Shown: positions 25,162 through 34,435, counted from the stretch's first letter. The stretch is DNA of 64,000 bases from Pseudomonas fluorescens (GCF_902497895.1 NZ_CABVHQ010000025.1:1-64000); one strand, 5' to 3'. Numbers and translations are program-made. The notes: generated from the sequence alone by a model not told the origin.

Positions 25162-25396
25162 GTTTTTTAACCTCTTGGATGCTGACGACCTGGATTGCGC
25201 CGTCCCAGTCGAAAAGCACTCTGTAATTGCCGACACGCAGTCGGTAGCCGTGAGCGTGATGCAACAGTGCTTTGACATTAGTCACGTCGGGCATGTACTC
25301 AAGCCCCGTCACTGCATCGCGAATGTGAACCTGCTGTTGGGTATGGAGCTTGAGCAGCTGCTTCACGGCTTTTCTGGTCCAGTAGATTTGATTCAT
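25142..25396 (-). CDS. RelE/StbE-family mRNA-interferase toxin
   Basis: 84 residues with the compact RelE fold pattern: IYWTRKAVKQLLKL, then LEYMPDVTNVKALLHHAHGYRLRVGNYRVLFDWDGAIQVVSIQEVKKRDERTY. The RxRxGxYRVLF strand and the final KRDERTY are typical of ribosome-dependent RNases of this family. The toxin gene precedes its antitoxin, the order seen in higBA-type systems. Confidence 0.88.
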   Translation of the reverse strand: MNQIYWTRKAVKQLLKLHTQQQVHIRDAVTGLEYMPDVTNVKALLHHAHGYRLRVGNYRVLFDWDGAIQVVSIQEVKKRDERTY

Positions 25397-25634
25397 GGAA
25401 TATTAATAAGTCTTTTATAAGGTTAGCAAGGGGTTTTTATAAGTCAACGTAACGAAAGCCCTTGGCTTTCGTTTTGCTCATGACTAACCCTAGGTCTCCT
25501 GCCGAGACTCGGCCGGCCCAAACTGTTGCCTCATGTGGACGCTGCTGGTTATCCTGCTGAATCCTTTAATCGATTCACACACTGGCCGTACCTGAGCCGC
25601 TCCCGGGATGTATTTTGTTAACGGATCAGATGCG

Positions 25635-26330
25635 ATGAATGCACAGTTGAATGAGTTCGGTCCGATCAAGGCCGTGATTTTCGATATGGACGGGTTGTTG
25701 CTGGACACCGAGGGGATTTACACCGAGGTCACCCAGATCATTGCCGAGCGTTATGGCCGGACCTTCGACTGGAGTGTCAAGCAGAACATCATCGGCCTGG
25801 GGGCGGGGGATCTGGCGCGGTATATCGTCCAGGCACTGGATTTGCCGATCACCGCCGAGGAGTTTCTTCGGGTACGCGAGCCATTGATGCGCGAGCGTTT
25901 TCCGAGTGCGTTGGCGATGCCGGGGGCACAGCAGCTGGTGCGGCATTTGAAGGCCAATAACATCCCGATTGCGGTGGGCACCAGCTCCTCGAGCCAGTCG
26001 TTCGGGCAGAAAACCACGCTGCATGGCGACTGGTTCGCGCTGTTCGACACCATAGTCACGGCGGACGATCCCGAGGTGGGCGCGGCCAAGCCGGCGCCGG
26101 ATATCTTCCTGACAGCGGCACGCCGGTTGGGTGTGGCGCCGCAGGATTGCCTGGTATTCGAAGATTCGCCCTTTGGGGTCACGGCCGCCAAAGCGGCGGG
26201 AATGACGGCGATTGCCGTGCCTGATGCGGCGATGGCGGACGCCAGATACGCCCATGCAGACCGGATTATCCGTTCGCTGAAGGCTTTCCAGCCAGGTGCC
26301 TGCGGATTGCCAATGCTCGAATGGGCCTGA
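25635..26330 (+). CDS. HAD-superfamily phosphatase (GS1/HDHD1-like)
   Basis: 231 residues, a complete subfamily IA HAD hydrolase: motif I VIFDMDGLLLDTEG (nucleophile Asp about 16), motif II VGTSSSS, motif III with Lys near AAKPAPDIF, motif IV CLVFEDSPFGVTAAKAAGM. Sequence style is that of the HDHD1/GS1 pseudouridine-5'-phosphatase or sugar-phosphatase group; the substrate is unproven. ATG 25635 is preferred, as the nine extra codons back to 25608 show no better ribosome site. Confidence 0.85.
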   Translation: MNAQLNEFGPIKAVIFDMDGLLLDTEGIYTEVTQIIAERYGRTFDWSVKQNIIGLGAGDLARYIVQALDLPITAEEFLRVREPLMRERFPSALAMPGAQQLVRHLKANNIPIAVGTSSSSQSFGQKTTLHGDWFALFDTIVTADDPEVGAAKPAPDIFLTAARRLGVAPQDCLVFEDSPFGVTAAKAAGMTAIAVPDAAMADARYAHADRIIRSLKAFQPGACGLPMLEWA

Positions 26331-26357
26331 TGGGCCAAGCGCTGATACAGCAAAACA

Positions 26358-26393
26358 CCGGGCAACCTGATCGAGGTTGCCCGGCGTTTTTTT
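26358..26393. terminator. Bidirectional terminator between convergent genes
   Basis: CCGGGCAACCT pairs with AGGTTGCCCGG over 11 bases around a GATCG loop (26358-26384) and is followed by a run of seven T residues (26387-26393). It separates the HAD gene from the convergent SDR gene. Confidence 0.85.
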
Positions 26394-26405
26394 ATGGCTC
26401 GACAA

Positions 26406-27152
26406 TCAGGCGGCAAAACCACCGTCGATGGTCAGGCTGGCACCGGTGATGTAGCCGGTTTCCGGGCCGGCCAGGTAAGCGACGAAGCTGGCGATTTCTT
26501 CGACCTTGCCGTAACGACCGACCGCCATCAACGGGATCAGGCTGTCGGCGAAGTCACCTTCGGCCGGGTTCATGTCGGTGTCGACCGGGCCGGGCTGCAC
26601 GTTATTGATGGTGATGCCCCGTGGACCGAGGTCGCGGGACAGGCCTTTGGTCAGGCCGACCAGCGCGGCTTTGCTCATGGCGTACGGGCCGCCACCGGCG
26701 AAGGGCATGCGCTCGGCGTTGGTGCTGCCGATGTTGATAATGCGGCCACCTTCAGTCATGTGCCGGGCGGCTTCCTGGGTCGCAATGAACACGCTGCGCA
26801 CGTTGATGGCCAGGGTCTGGTCGAAGTCTTCCAGCTTGAAGTCTTCCAGTGGCGCGACGGCCAGCACGCCGGCATTGTTGACCAGAATGTCCAGTCGGCC
26901 AAAGGTTTCCACGGTGCGGTTGACGGCGTTGCGGATGGCCGCGGCATCAGCGCTGTCAGCCTTGATCGCCAGGGCCTTGCCGCCGTTGGCAGTGATGCTG
27001 TTCTGCAGTTCTTCAGCCTTGGCCGTAGAGCTGACGTAGGTGAAGGCCACCGCGGCGCCTTGCTCGGCCAGACGCTTGACGATGGCGGCGCCGATGCCGC
27101 GGGAACCGCCCTGAATCAGAGCTACTTTGCCGCTGAGGTTTTGCGTGGTCAT
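26406..27152 (-). CDS. Short-chain dehydrogenase/reductase (FabG-like)
   Basis: 248 residues, classical SDR: nucleotide loop QGGSRGIGAAIVKRL (residues about 14-28, the usual TGxxxGxG beginning with GG here), LVNNAGVL, Ser in NIGSTNAE, and the catalytic YAMSK. The C-terminal PGPVDTDMNP and YITGASLTIDGGFAA are family-typical. ATG 27152 with GGAGAA ahead. It is divergent from a LysR gene across a perfect palindrome and is probably controlled by it. The substrate is unknown. Confidence 0.88.
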   Translation of the reverse strand: MTTQNLSGKVALIQGGSRGIGAAIVKRLAEQGAAVAFTYVSSTAKAEELQNSITANGGKALAIKADSADAAAIRNAVNRTVETFGRLDILVNNAGVLAVAPLEDFKLEDFDQTLAINVRSVFIATQEAARHMTEGGRIINIGSTNAERMPFAGGGPYAMSKAALVGLTKGLSRDLGPRGITINNVQPGPVDTDMNPAEGDFADSLIPLMAVGRYGKVEEIASFVAYLAGPETGYITGASLTIDGGFAA

Positions 27153-27250
27153 GTCGTTCTCCAAAAAATTCAAGGCGGGCTGCCTTGTTGTTGGAGTCGA
27201 GTATCGACCTCGGATTACCGGCTGAGTAGAGGGTAATTGCTATAGTCTGT

Positions 27251-27267
27251 GTAAACCAAAAGTTTAC
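27251..27267. promoter_or_regulatory. Palindromic operator between SDR and LysR genes
   Basis: GTAAAC (27251-27256), five bases, GTTTAC (27262-27267): a perfect dyad in an AT-rich stretch just ahead of the lysR start. The position and dyad shape suit autoregulation by the LysR protein and control of the divergent reductase gene. Confidence 0.55.
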
Positions 27268-27277
27268 AGTGACGGCC

Positions 27278-28201
27278 ATGGAAACCTTCAGCAGTATCGA
27301 ATGCTTCGTCCGTAGCGCCGAAGTTGGCAGCTTTGCCGAAGCCGCGCGACGCTTGAGTCTGACCCCGGCGGCGGTGGGCAAGAGTGTCGCCAAACTGGAA
27401 GCGCGTCTGGGCGTTCGGCTGTTCCAGCGCAGTACCCGCAGCCTGACCCTGACCGAAGCCGGCCAGCTGTTTCTCGGTGAAGTCAGTGCCAGCCTGCATA
27501 CCATTCAAAATGCCGTGGCCAACCTGGCCAGCGCCGAAGGGCGCCCGGCGGGAACCCTGAAAGTCAGCATGGGCACGGTGTTTGGGCGTTTGTATATCGT
27601 GCCGTTGCTGGGGGAGTTCCTGCGGCGCTTTCCGGCGATCAACCCGGACTGGCATTTCGATAACCGCCAGGTCGATCTGATCGGGCAGGGTTTCGATGCG
27701 GCGATTGGCGGCGGTTTTGAATTGCCGCAAGGGGTGGTGGCGCGCAAGCTGACGCCGGCCCACCGGGTGTTGGTGGCTTCGGCCGACTATCTGGCGCAGC
27801 GCGAGGCCATTGTCGAGCCGGATGATTTGCGCCATTGCGACGGGATTCTGATTCGCTCACCACAAACCGGGCGGGTGCGCTCCTGGCAGCTGACCAGCCG
27901 CAGTCAGCAACACAGCCCATTGACCCTCCAGGCACGGATGACCATGAGCGATTCGGAGGCCGCCTGCGCCAGTGCCGCCCAGGGTTTGGGCATCGCCCTG
28001 GTGAGCATGCCGTTCGCCGTGAATTACCTGGACGCCGGCACCTTGCAACGGGTGTTGCCGGACTGGTATGTCGACGACGGCACTATCTCGATCTACTACG
28101 CCGAGCATAAATTACTGCCGGGCAAGACTCGGGCATTTGTCGACTTCATCATCGAGCAGTTTGCCGAGCAGGGGTTGGGGCAGAGGTTCAGTGCCCTGTA
28201 G
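27278..28201 (+). CDS. LysR-family transcriptional regulator
   Basis: 307 residues. The winged HTH is at the N-terminus (SFAEAARRLSLTPAAVGKSVAKLEARLGVRLFQRSTR), and the effector domain begins at about residue 95 (GTLKVSMGTVFGRLYIVPLL). Members of this aspartate-semialdehyde/quinone-type subgroup often sit divergent to an SDR oxidoreductase, as here. ATG 27278 is preferred to GTG 27269, which would place the start only two bases from the palindrome. Confidence 0.88.
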   Translation: METFSSIECFVRSAEVGSFAEAARRLSLTPAAVGKSVAKLEARLGVRLFQRSTRSLTLTEAGQLFLGEVSASLHTIQNAVANLASAEGRPAGTLKVSMGTVFGRLYIVPLLGEFLRRFPAINPDWHFDNRQVDLIGQGFDAAIGGGFELPQGVVARKLTPAHRVLVASADYLAQREAIVEPDDLRHCDGILIRSPQTGRVRSWQLTSRSQQHSPLTLQARMTMSDSEAACASAAQGLGIALVSMPFAVNYLDAGTLQRVLPDWYVDDGTISIYYAEHKLLPGKTRAFVDFIIEQFAEQGLGQRFSAL

Positions 28202-28428
28202 GAGCGAGCTTGCTCGCGATGGACGTTAACGATAACGCGTGTTTTCTGAGTAAGCGCGCCGCCCTTGAGTCCATCGCGAGCAAGCCCGCTCCCACATTGG
28301 ATTTGCTGTGTGCACACAATTTGTGCCCGACGCAGATCTAATGTGGGAGCGAGCTTGCTCGCGATGGCGGTATAACAGCCGACCAGGATATTTATGGCCT
28401 CTTCGCGAACAAGCCCGCTCCCACAGGA
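28198..28428. repeat. Array of four REP copies in alternating orientation
   Basis: Copies of the GGGAGCGAGCTTGCTCGCGA family lie at about 28201-28221, 28272-28295 (inverted), 28342-28367 and 28401-28425 (inverted). They fill the whole space between the convergent lysR and cysH genes, and the first copy overlaps the lysR stop codon. Confidence 0.88.
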
Positions 28429-28430
28429 GG

Positions 28431-29165
28431 TCAGGATTTGCTGATGATGTTCCCGGCATGCAGCCCGCATTCTTTCTGCGTGGCTTCTTCCCACCACCAG
28501 CGGCCTTCGCGCTCGTGCTGGTTGGGCAGGACAGGGCGGGTGCAGGGTTCGCAACCGATGCTGATGAAGCCGCGTTCATGCAGGCTGTTGTATGGCAACT
28601 CGAGCATGCGGATGTAACCCCAGATCTCTTCGCTGGTCATTTGGGCCAGCGGGTTGAATTTGTAGAGAGTGCGTTCCGGGGTGGAAAAGCCGCTGTCGAT
28701 TTCCACCGCGGCGACCTGGCTGCGGGTGCCAGGGCTCTGGTCGCGGCGCTGGCCGGTGGCCCAGGCGCTGACGGTGGAGAGTTTGCGCCGCAGCGGTTCG
28801 ATCTTGCGGATGCCGCAGCATTCGCCATGGCCGTCCTTGTAGAAACTGAACAGGCCCTTTTCCTTGACGAAAGGTTCAAGTTTGCTTTGATCCGGCGAGA
28901 CCAGCTCGATCTGGATCTGATAGTGCTCGCGGACTTGCTCGATGAAACGGTAGGTTTCCGGGTGCAGGCGGCCGGTGTCGAGGCTGAAGACCTTGACGTT
29001 TTTATTCAGTTTCCAGGCCATGTCCACCAGCACCACGTCTTCGGCGCCGCTGAAGGAGATCCACAGGTCATCACCGAACTGGGCGAAGGCCAGTTTGAGA
29101 ATGTCCTGGGCGGATTTGTTGGCATAGGTCGCGGCGAGTTCAGCGACGTCGAACGATTGACTCAT
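28431..29165 (-). CDS. cysH: Phosphoadenylyl/adenylyl-sulfate reductase CysH
   Basis: 244 residues. [16 protein letters not shown] is the PP-loop-type nucleotide motif and [13 protein letters not shown] follows. Four Cys for a 4Fe-4S cluster are present: [11 protein letters not shown] and [11 protein letters not shown]. The presence of the cluster motif points to an APS-type reductase, which makes sulfite from adenylylsulfate in sulfate assimilation. The final KECGLHAG carries the catalytic Cys that relays electrons from thioredoxin. Divergent from thrH. Confidence 0.93.
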   Translation of the reverse strand: MSQSFDVAELAATYANKSAQDILKLAFAQFGDDLWISFSGAEDVVLVDMAWKLNKNVKVFSLDTGRLHPETYRFIEQVREHYQIQIELVSPDQSKLEPFVKEKGLFSFYKDGHGECCGIRKIEPLRRKLSTVSAWATGQRRDQSPGTRSQVAAVEIDSGFSTPERTLYKFNPLAQMTSEEIWGYIRMLELPYNSLHERGFISIGCEPCTRPVLPNQHEREGRWWWEEATQKECGLHAGNIISKS

Positions 29166-29215
29166 CAGGGCGGTTTCCTACAGGTCGGTGGCGCTAAGCG
29201 CTCTAGATAAGCTCG

Positions 29216-29392
29216 ATAGTAACAAAAACTGCCTGAAAACTGCTGCGCTCGACAATACTGCGTTGAAAACAGACTCGTAATGCTCATTGACTGAAGTCAA
29301 CTCTGCTTACTCGCCTGTTTTCGCCTTGTCTTGCCTTCGCTCGCTACGTTTTCAGCAGGTTTTAACGCGTTGCGCCGGCCAGAGCTTATCGC
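29216..29392. repeat. Long imperfect inverted repeat between cysH and thrH
   Basis: The region is centred on TTGACT-GA-AGTCAA (29287-29300). Outer arms such as AAAACTGCCTGAAAACTG (from about 29225) match CGTTTTCAGCAGGTTTT (29347-29363), with CTGTTTTC/GAAAACAG in between. The total imperfect palindrome is about 140-170 bases. No coding potential. It could form a large cruciform or RNA hairpin; similar sequences are, to my knowledge, common between Pseudomonas genes. Confidence 0.5.
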
Positions 29393-29451
29393 TAGAGTTC
29401 GGCTGTCTTTTACCCGCTCAACTCAATAAACATTACAAATGGGAGTGTCCT

Positions 29452-30069
29452 GTGGAAATTGCCTGTCTCGACCTGGAAGGTGTGCTGGTCCCGGAAATCT
29501 GGATCGCCTTTGCCGAAAAAACCGGGATTGAATCCCTCAAGGCAACCACTCGGGATATTCCCGACTACGACGTGCTGATGAAGCAGCGCCTGCGGATTCT
29601 CGATGAGCATGGCTTGAAACTGGCGGACATCCAGGAGGTGATCGCCACCCTCAAACCGCTGGACGGCGCTGTGGAGTTCGTCAACTGGCTCCGTGAGCGC
29701 TTTCAGGTGGTGATCCTTTCCGACACCTTCTACGAGTTCTCCCAGCCGTTGATGCGCCAGCTGGGCTTCCCGACTCTGCTGTGCCATCGCTTGATCACCG
29801 ATGAAAGCGGTCGGGTGAGCGGTTATCAACTGCGCCAGAAAGACCCCAAGCGTCAGTCGGTGCTGGCGTTCAAGAGCCTGTACTACCGGGTGATCGCCGC
29901 CGGTGATTCCTACAACGACACCACCATGCTGGGCGAGGCCGATGCGGGGATTCTGTTCCATGCGCCGGAGAACGTGATCCGCGAATTCCCGCAATTCCCG
30001 GCAGTGCATAGCTTTGTCGAGCTCAAGCAGGAGTTTCTGAAAGCGTCGAACCGCGAACTCAACCTGTAA
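29452..30069 (+). CDS. thrH: Phosphoserine phosphatase / homoserine phosphotransferase ThrH
   Basis: 205 residues, HAD fold: DLEGVLVPEIWIAFAEKTG (nucleophile Asp6 and second Asp replaced as in ThrH), VVILSDTFYEFSQPLM, and AAGDSYNDTTML. ThrH dephosphorylates phosphoserine and can transfer phosphate to homoserine. The start is GTG 29452 with GGGAG at 29441-29445; the frame to 29287 is within the inverted repeat and is not coding. Confidence 0.92.
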   Translation: MEIACLDLEGVLVPEIWIAFAEKTGIESLKATTRDIPDYDVLMKQRLRILDEHGLKLADIQEVIATLKPLDGAVEFVNWLRERFQVVILSDTFYEFSQPLMRQLGFPTLLCHRLITDESGRVSGYQLRQKDPKRQSVLAFKSLYYRVIAAGDSYNDTTMLGEADAGILFHAPENVIREFPQFPAVHSFVELKQEFLKASNRELNL

Positions 30070-30075
30070 ATACCC

Positions 30076-30262
30076 CGTAGGAGCTGCCGCAGGCTGCGAT
30101 CTTTTTCCATCAGGCGACGCGATTCCAGTGGGAAATCTGAAAAAGCAAGATCAAAAGATCGCAGCCTGCGGCAGCTCCTACAGGATCGCGTGTTCCTGCA
30201 ATTTCACAGGTGTACCCGGTCGGCGTAGGAGCTGCCGCAGGCTGCGATCTTTTCCATCAGAC
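30076..30262. repeat. Three REP copies (GTAGGAGCTGCCGCAGGCTG family)
   Basis: Copies at about 30078-30105, 30150-30181 (inverted) and 30225-30255. They occupy the space between the convergent thrH and pabB genes. Confidence 0.85.
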
Positions 30263-30304
30263 GACCCGATTGCAGGAGCGTCCGCGAAGAGTGCGAAGTA
30301 CCCA

Positions 30305-31666
30305 TCAGAGGCTTTGCAAGGTCTCCAGCAACACCTTCACCTTGGTGATGGACTCCTGATACTCGGCCTGCCAGTCCGAGTCGGCGACTATCCCGCCACC
30401 GCCCCAGCAGCAGACCTGCCGATCCTTGACCAGCAAGCTGCGGATGGCGATGGAGCTGTCCATTTCCCCGCGGACATCCAGGTACAGCAATGAACCGCAA
30501 TACAGTCCGCGGCGGGTTGGCTCCAGCTCGTCGATGATCTGCATCGCACGGATTTTCGGCGCGCCGGTGATCGAGCCGCCGGGGAAGCTGCCGGCGATCA
30601 GGTCCAGCGCATCTTTGCCTTCGGCCAGTTCGCCAGTCACGCTGCTGACCAGGTGATGCACGTTCGGGTAGCTTTCCAGGCTGAACAACTCCGGCACTCG
30701 CACCGAGCCAATACGGCAGGTGCGGCCCAGATCGTTGCGCAGCAAGTCGACGATCATCAGGTTTTCCGCGCGGTCCTTGGCGCTGGCCAGCAATTCGGCG
30801 GCGTTGGCCGCGTCCTCGACAGGGTCCTGGCCCCGTGGCCGGGTGCCTTTGATTGGCCGGGTTTCGACCTGGCCTTCACTGACCTTGACGAAGCGCTCCG
30901 GGGACAGGCTCAGCACTGCGCCGCCGTCGGGCAGGCTCTGGAAACCGGAGAAGGGCGTCGGGCAAGCCGCCCGCAGCGCGCAATAGGCCGTCCACGGGTC
31001 GCCTTCGCAGGGGGCGCGAAAGCGTTGGGCAAAGTTGACCTGGTAGCAGTCACCCGCCTGAATGTACTGCTGGATGCGCACAAAGGCTTGTTCATAGTCG
31101 CCGGTACTGAGATCGGCGCGCATCGCTGCGGTCAATTTGAAGGCTTGCGTCGGCGTGGCCACGGGCTGGTTGAACAGATCGATCAGACGCAGGCGTTCAC
31201 TGTCGGCCAGGCTGGGGTGAAATACCAGTTGGCTGGAGGCGAGTTGGTGGTCGCTGATCAGCGCCCAGTTGTACAGGCCCAGGTGCGCATCGGGTAATTG
31301 CAGATCATCGCCAGCCTGGTGGGGCAGGGTTTCCAGGCGGCGGCCGAAGTCGTAGCTGAGGTAGCCGATCAAACCGCCGGCGAACGGCAGTTGATAAGGT
31401 TGCGGCAGCACTGCATTGCCGAGTCGGCGCAGGTTGTCTCGCAACCGCTGCAGGAACGCGGTCCCGGATTCGTCCGGCAATACCGTCAGTTGCTCCAGCG
31501 GCCAGGCGCTGAGCAGGTCATAGCGTCCGCGTTCGGCACTCGGCCGGCCACTGTCGAGCAGCACGGCACCGGGGGCATGACGAATCGCCGCGAAATACTC
31601 GGCAGGGTTGGCGCGATAGGGAAGCGGGTGTACGGAGCAGGTCAACATGCGGGGCAGGTCAGTCAT
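30305..31666 (-). CDS. pabB: Aminodeoxychorismate synthase component I
   Basis: 453 residues of the anthranilate/ADC synthase component I family: an N-terminal domain with GGLIGYLSYDFGRRLE, and a chorismate-binding domain with GDCYQVNFAQRF, SLSPERFV, RPIKGTRPRG (the PIKGT motif of PabB), DLLRNDLGRTC and FPGGSITGAPKIRAMQII. With PabA it makes 4-amino-4-deoxychorismate for folate. Isolated from other folate genes but next to thrH, as in other pseudomonads. Confidence 0.92.
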   Translation of the reverse strand: MTDLPRMLTCSVHPLPYRANPAEYFAAIRHAPGAVLLDSGRPSAERGRYDLLSAWPLEQLTVLPDESGTAFLQRLRDNLRRLGNAVLPQPYQLPFAGGLIGYLSYDFGRRLETLPHQAGDDLQLPDAHLGLYNWALISDHQLASSQLVFHPSLADSERLRLIDLFNQPVATPTQAFKLTAAMRADLSTGDYEQAFVRIQQYIQAGDCYQVNFAQRFRAPCEGDPWTAYCALRAACPTPFSGFQSLPDGGAVLSLSPERFVKVSEGQVETRPIKGTRPRGQDPVEDAANAAELLASAKDRAENLMIVDLLRNDLGRTCRIGSVRVPELFSLESYPNVHHLVSSVTGELAEGKDALDLIAGSFPGGSITGAPKIRAMQIIDELEPTRRGLYCGSLLYLDVRGEMDSSIAIRSLLVKDRQVCCWGGGGIVADSDWQAEYQESITKVKVLLETLQSL

Positions 31667-31760
31667 CGGTGCGCGGCTGGCGATTGTAGTCTCCTGGGGG
31701 AATTGCTCCTAGAGGGGATGTCGGGAAGAGATACATGCAAGAGGGGCTGGCTCGAACTTT

Positions 31761-31908
31761 GTGGCGAGGGGGCTTGCCCCCGCTGGGCTGCGAAGCGGCC
31801 CCAAAACCAGCCACCCCATTGTGTCAGGTAAAACCCGCTTGCCCAGGATTTACGACGGCTTCGCCGCCGAACGGGGCGATGCGGCATTCCGACAAGCCCC
31901 CTCGCCAC
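31761..31908. repeat. Inverted REP pair (GTGGCGAGGGGGCTTGCCCC family)
   Basis: GTGGCGAGGGGGCTTGCCCC at 31761 and an inverted partial copy CAAGCCCCCTCGCCAC ending at 31908 frame a diverged spacer. It lies between the divergently placed 5' end of pabB and the 3' end of the ATP-grasp gene. Confidence 0.8.
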
Positions 31909-31911
31909 AGA

Positions 31912-32898
31912 TCAGCCCTCGACCCCCGGAATATGCCCAAACAACTCTTGTGCGAACTTCACCCGATCCTCGGCAGTTTCCTTGATACCTTTGGCCTTCA
32001 GCTCTTCCAGGCGGGCTTCCACCGCATGGGTGCGCAAGGTCAGGCCGCAATCGTTGGCGATCTGGATGTTCAGGCCGGGGCGGGCGTTGAGTTCGAGAAT
32101 CAACGGGCCCTTTTCCTGGTCCAGCACCATGTCGACCCCAATGTAGCCGAGTCCGCAGAGCTCATGACAACCGGCCGCCAGCTTCATGAAGCCGTCCCAG
32201 TAGGGCAGTTGCACGCCATCCACCGCGTTGGTGGTGTCCGGGTGTTTGGTGATGATGTTGTTCAGCCAGGTACCGCGCAGGGTGAGACCGGTGGCCAGGT
32301 CGACGCCGACACCGATGGCGCCCTGGTGCAGGTTGGCCTTGCCGCCCGATTGCCGGGTCGGCAGGCGCAACATGGCCATCACCGGGTAGCCCATCAGCAC
32401 GATGATGCGGATATCCGGCACGCCTTCGTAGCTGATGCTCTTGAAGATCTGATCCGGGGTCACGCGGTACTCGATCAGCGCCCGGTCCCGATGACCGCCC
32501 AGGGAGTACAGGCCGGTGAGGATGCTGGAAATCTGGTGTTCGATTTCCTCATGGCTGATGATCTTCCCGGAAACCGTGCGATAGCGACCCTCGAAGCGGT
32601 CGGCGATCACCAGGATGCCGTCACCACCGGCGCCCTGGGCCGGCTTGATGACAAAATCGTTGCGCCCGCCGATGATCTCGTCGAGCTTGTCGATTTCCTT
32701 CTCGGTGGAGATCACCCCGTACAACTCCGGCACGTGAATGCCGGCCTTGATCGCATGTTCCTTGGTGATGATCTTGTCATCGACAATCGGGTACAGGCTG
32801 CGCTTGTTGTACTTGAGCACGTAGTCCGCGTTGCGCCGATTGATGCCCATGATGCCCCGGGCTTCCAGGGCCTTCCAGGTCTTCCAGAAACCGAACAT
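31912..32898 (-). CDS. RimK-like ATP-grasp ligase (alpha-L-glutamate ligase-like)
   Basis: 328 residues. ATP-grasp fold: NDFVIKPAQGAGGDGILVI (nucleotide-binding Lys and glycine loop, about 135-155) and a C-terminal metal-binding GPLILELNARPGLNIQIAN. This protein family is annotated alpha-L-glutamate ligase-like and probably forms peptide bonds on an unknown acceptor. Its start codon overlaps the stop of the upstream membrane protein gene by one base, so the two are co-translated. Confidence 0.85.
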   Translation of the reverse strand: MFGFWKTWKALEARGIMGINRRNADYVLKYNKRSLYPIVDDKIITKEHAIKAGIHVPELYGVISTEKEIDKLDEIIGGRNDFVIKPAQGAGGDGILVIADRFEGRYRTVSGKIISHEEIEHQISSILTGLYSLGGHRDRALIEYRVTPDQIFKSISYEGVPDIRIIVLMGYPVMAMLRLPTRQSGGKANLHQGAIGVGVDLATGLTLRGTWLNNIITKHPDTTNAVDGVQLPYWDGFMKLAAGCHELCGLGYIGVDMVLDQEKGPLILELNARPGLNIQIANDCGLTLRTHAVEARLEELKAKGIKETAEDRVKFAQELFGHIPGVEG

Positions 32899-34430
32899 TA
32901 CGAATCGGCCTTGAGGAAGGCTTTGAAGCGCACCAGCTCGGTCAGGCGGTAGCCGCGATAGCGACCCATGGCCAGCATGAAGCCGACCATGATCAACAGG
33001 ATCGCCGGGAAGGTGAACACGAAGTAGATCAGCTCCGGCACGCTCATGATCAAGTGCGCCAGGGTGGCGGCGAACAGCGTGCCGATCGCGACTTTCATCG
33101 CATGGCCGCCACCGCGTTCTTCCCAGGTGATCGACAGGCGTTCGATGGTCATGGTCAGAATCACCATCGGGAACAGCGCGACCGACAGCCCGCGTTCCAG
33201 GCCGAGCTTGTGGCTGAACAGACTGATGGCGGCGATCAGCACCACGACAAAGGTCAGTACCACCGACAACCTCGGCAGCATTTGCAGCTTCAGGTGTTCA
33301 AGGTAGGAACGCAGCGACAGGCCGAGCGCGGTAATGATGGTGAACAGCACGATGCCGAAGCCCAGTTGGGTCTCGCGAAAGGCCAGGGCGATCAGCACCG
33401 GGGTGAACGTGCCAAGAGTCTGCAGGCCGATCAGGTTGCGCAGGATCAGGATCACCAGTACGCCGATCGGGATCATCACCATGATCATGAAGGTCTGCTG
33501 GGTTTGCAGCGGCAGCCCGTAGAGCGAGTATTCGAGGAAGTTGGCGTCGGAGTTCTCGTCGGTCAGCTTGGCCAGGCGAATGGCGTTCATTTCGCTGTTG
33601 TTCATGCTGAAGGTGACGGTGGCTTTCTTGCCGCCATCGACGGTAATCAGGTTGTCATCACCGGTCCACCACAGCAGACGGTCGGTAGGCAGACCCTGTT
33701 CACCGGTTTCCGGGTTGAAGTACAACCAGTCGGTGCCGTTGAAACTACGCAGCCACAGCTCCGGGGTTTGTGGCTGGTCGGCCACCAGACGAATGGTATG
33801 CACCTTCTCCACCGGGACATGGCCGATGGACAGCAGCAGTTCGACGATTTTCGCCTTGTGTGCGGTCGACGGGTCGCCGCCCAGCAGCAGTTTGACGTTG
33901 TCATCGTTGAGGTTGTTGACCCGTTTGATGGCTTCGCCGATGAAGGTTTCGACGTCTGCCGAGTGCTGGCGAATCGGCGCGAGCAAGGCCTCGATGGCAA
34001 TTTTTTCCGGGCCTTCGACGGCGATGCTGTCACGGAAGGTCGGGCCTTTGACCTTGAGTTTTTCGCCGGTGTAACGCTTGGTCAGCACCAGGCGGTAGTA
34101 GAGGGTCTGGTTGCCCTTGGCACGGCGCGCGGACCAGGTGACCTTGCGGTTACCGTCGGCGCGGTTGACGGCCACCCCGTAGTTATTGGAGATGAAACTC
34201 TCGTTCAGGCTGACGTAGTCGCGGCTCAGCGGCGGCACGAACATCTGGATCTTGATCGGGTCCTTTCCGGCGGCGACGAACTCGACCTTGGCGTCGATGT
34301 TCCACAAGTCGTCAGTGGCGTCTTCGGTCACCGGAATGCCGAGCACGAAGATTTGATAGGCCGTGACCGAAATACCCAGCGCCACCAGGAGAGCGATCAG
34401 GAGTTTCAGATGGAGGGTAATAGAGCGCAT
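32898..34430 (-). CDS. Membrane protein with inactive transglutaminase fold and 7TM domain
   Basis: 510 residues. One N-terminal membrane helix (LLIALLVALGISVTAYQIF), a periplasmic region of about 260 residues corresponding to the family called inactive transglutaminase-like, then a seven-helix membrane domain from about 320 onwards (MIMVMIPIGVLVILILRNLIG, TFTPVLIALAF, and others). The catalytic Cys-His-Asp of transglutaminases is not apparent. Together with the ATP-grasp protein and the protease it forms a conserved three-gene set whose job is not settled; involvement in osmotic stress has been suggested for such sets (from memory). Confidence 0.82.
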   Translation of the reverse strand: MRSITLHLKLLIALLVALGISVTAYQIFVLGIPVTEDATDDLWNIDAKVEFVAAGKDPIKIQMFVPPLSRDYVSLNESFISNNYGVAVNRADGNRKVTWSARRAKGNQTLYYRLVLTKRYTGEKLKVKGPTFRDSIAVEGPEKIAIEALLAPIRQHSADVETFIGEAIKRVNNLNDDNVKLLLGGDPSTAHKAKIVELLLSIGHVPVEKVHTIRLVADQPQTPELWLRSFNGTDWLYFNPETGEQGLPTDRLLWWTGDDNLITVDGGKKATVTFSMNNSEMNAIRLAKLTDENSDANFLEYSLYGLPLQTQQTFMIMVMIPIGVLVILILRNLIGLQTLGTFTPVLIALAFRETQLGFGIVLFTIITALGLSLRSYLEHLKLQMLPRLSVVLTFVVVLIAAISLFSHKLGLERGLSVALFPMVILTMTIERLSITWEERGGGHAMKVAIGTLFAATLAHLIMSVPELIYFVFTFPAILLIMVGFMLAMGRYRGYRLTELVRFKAFLKADS

Positions 34431-34435
34431 TGGAA

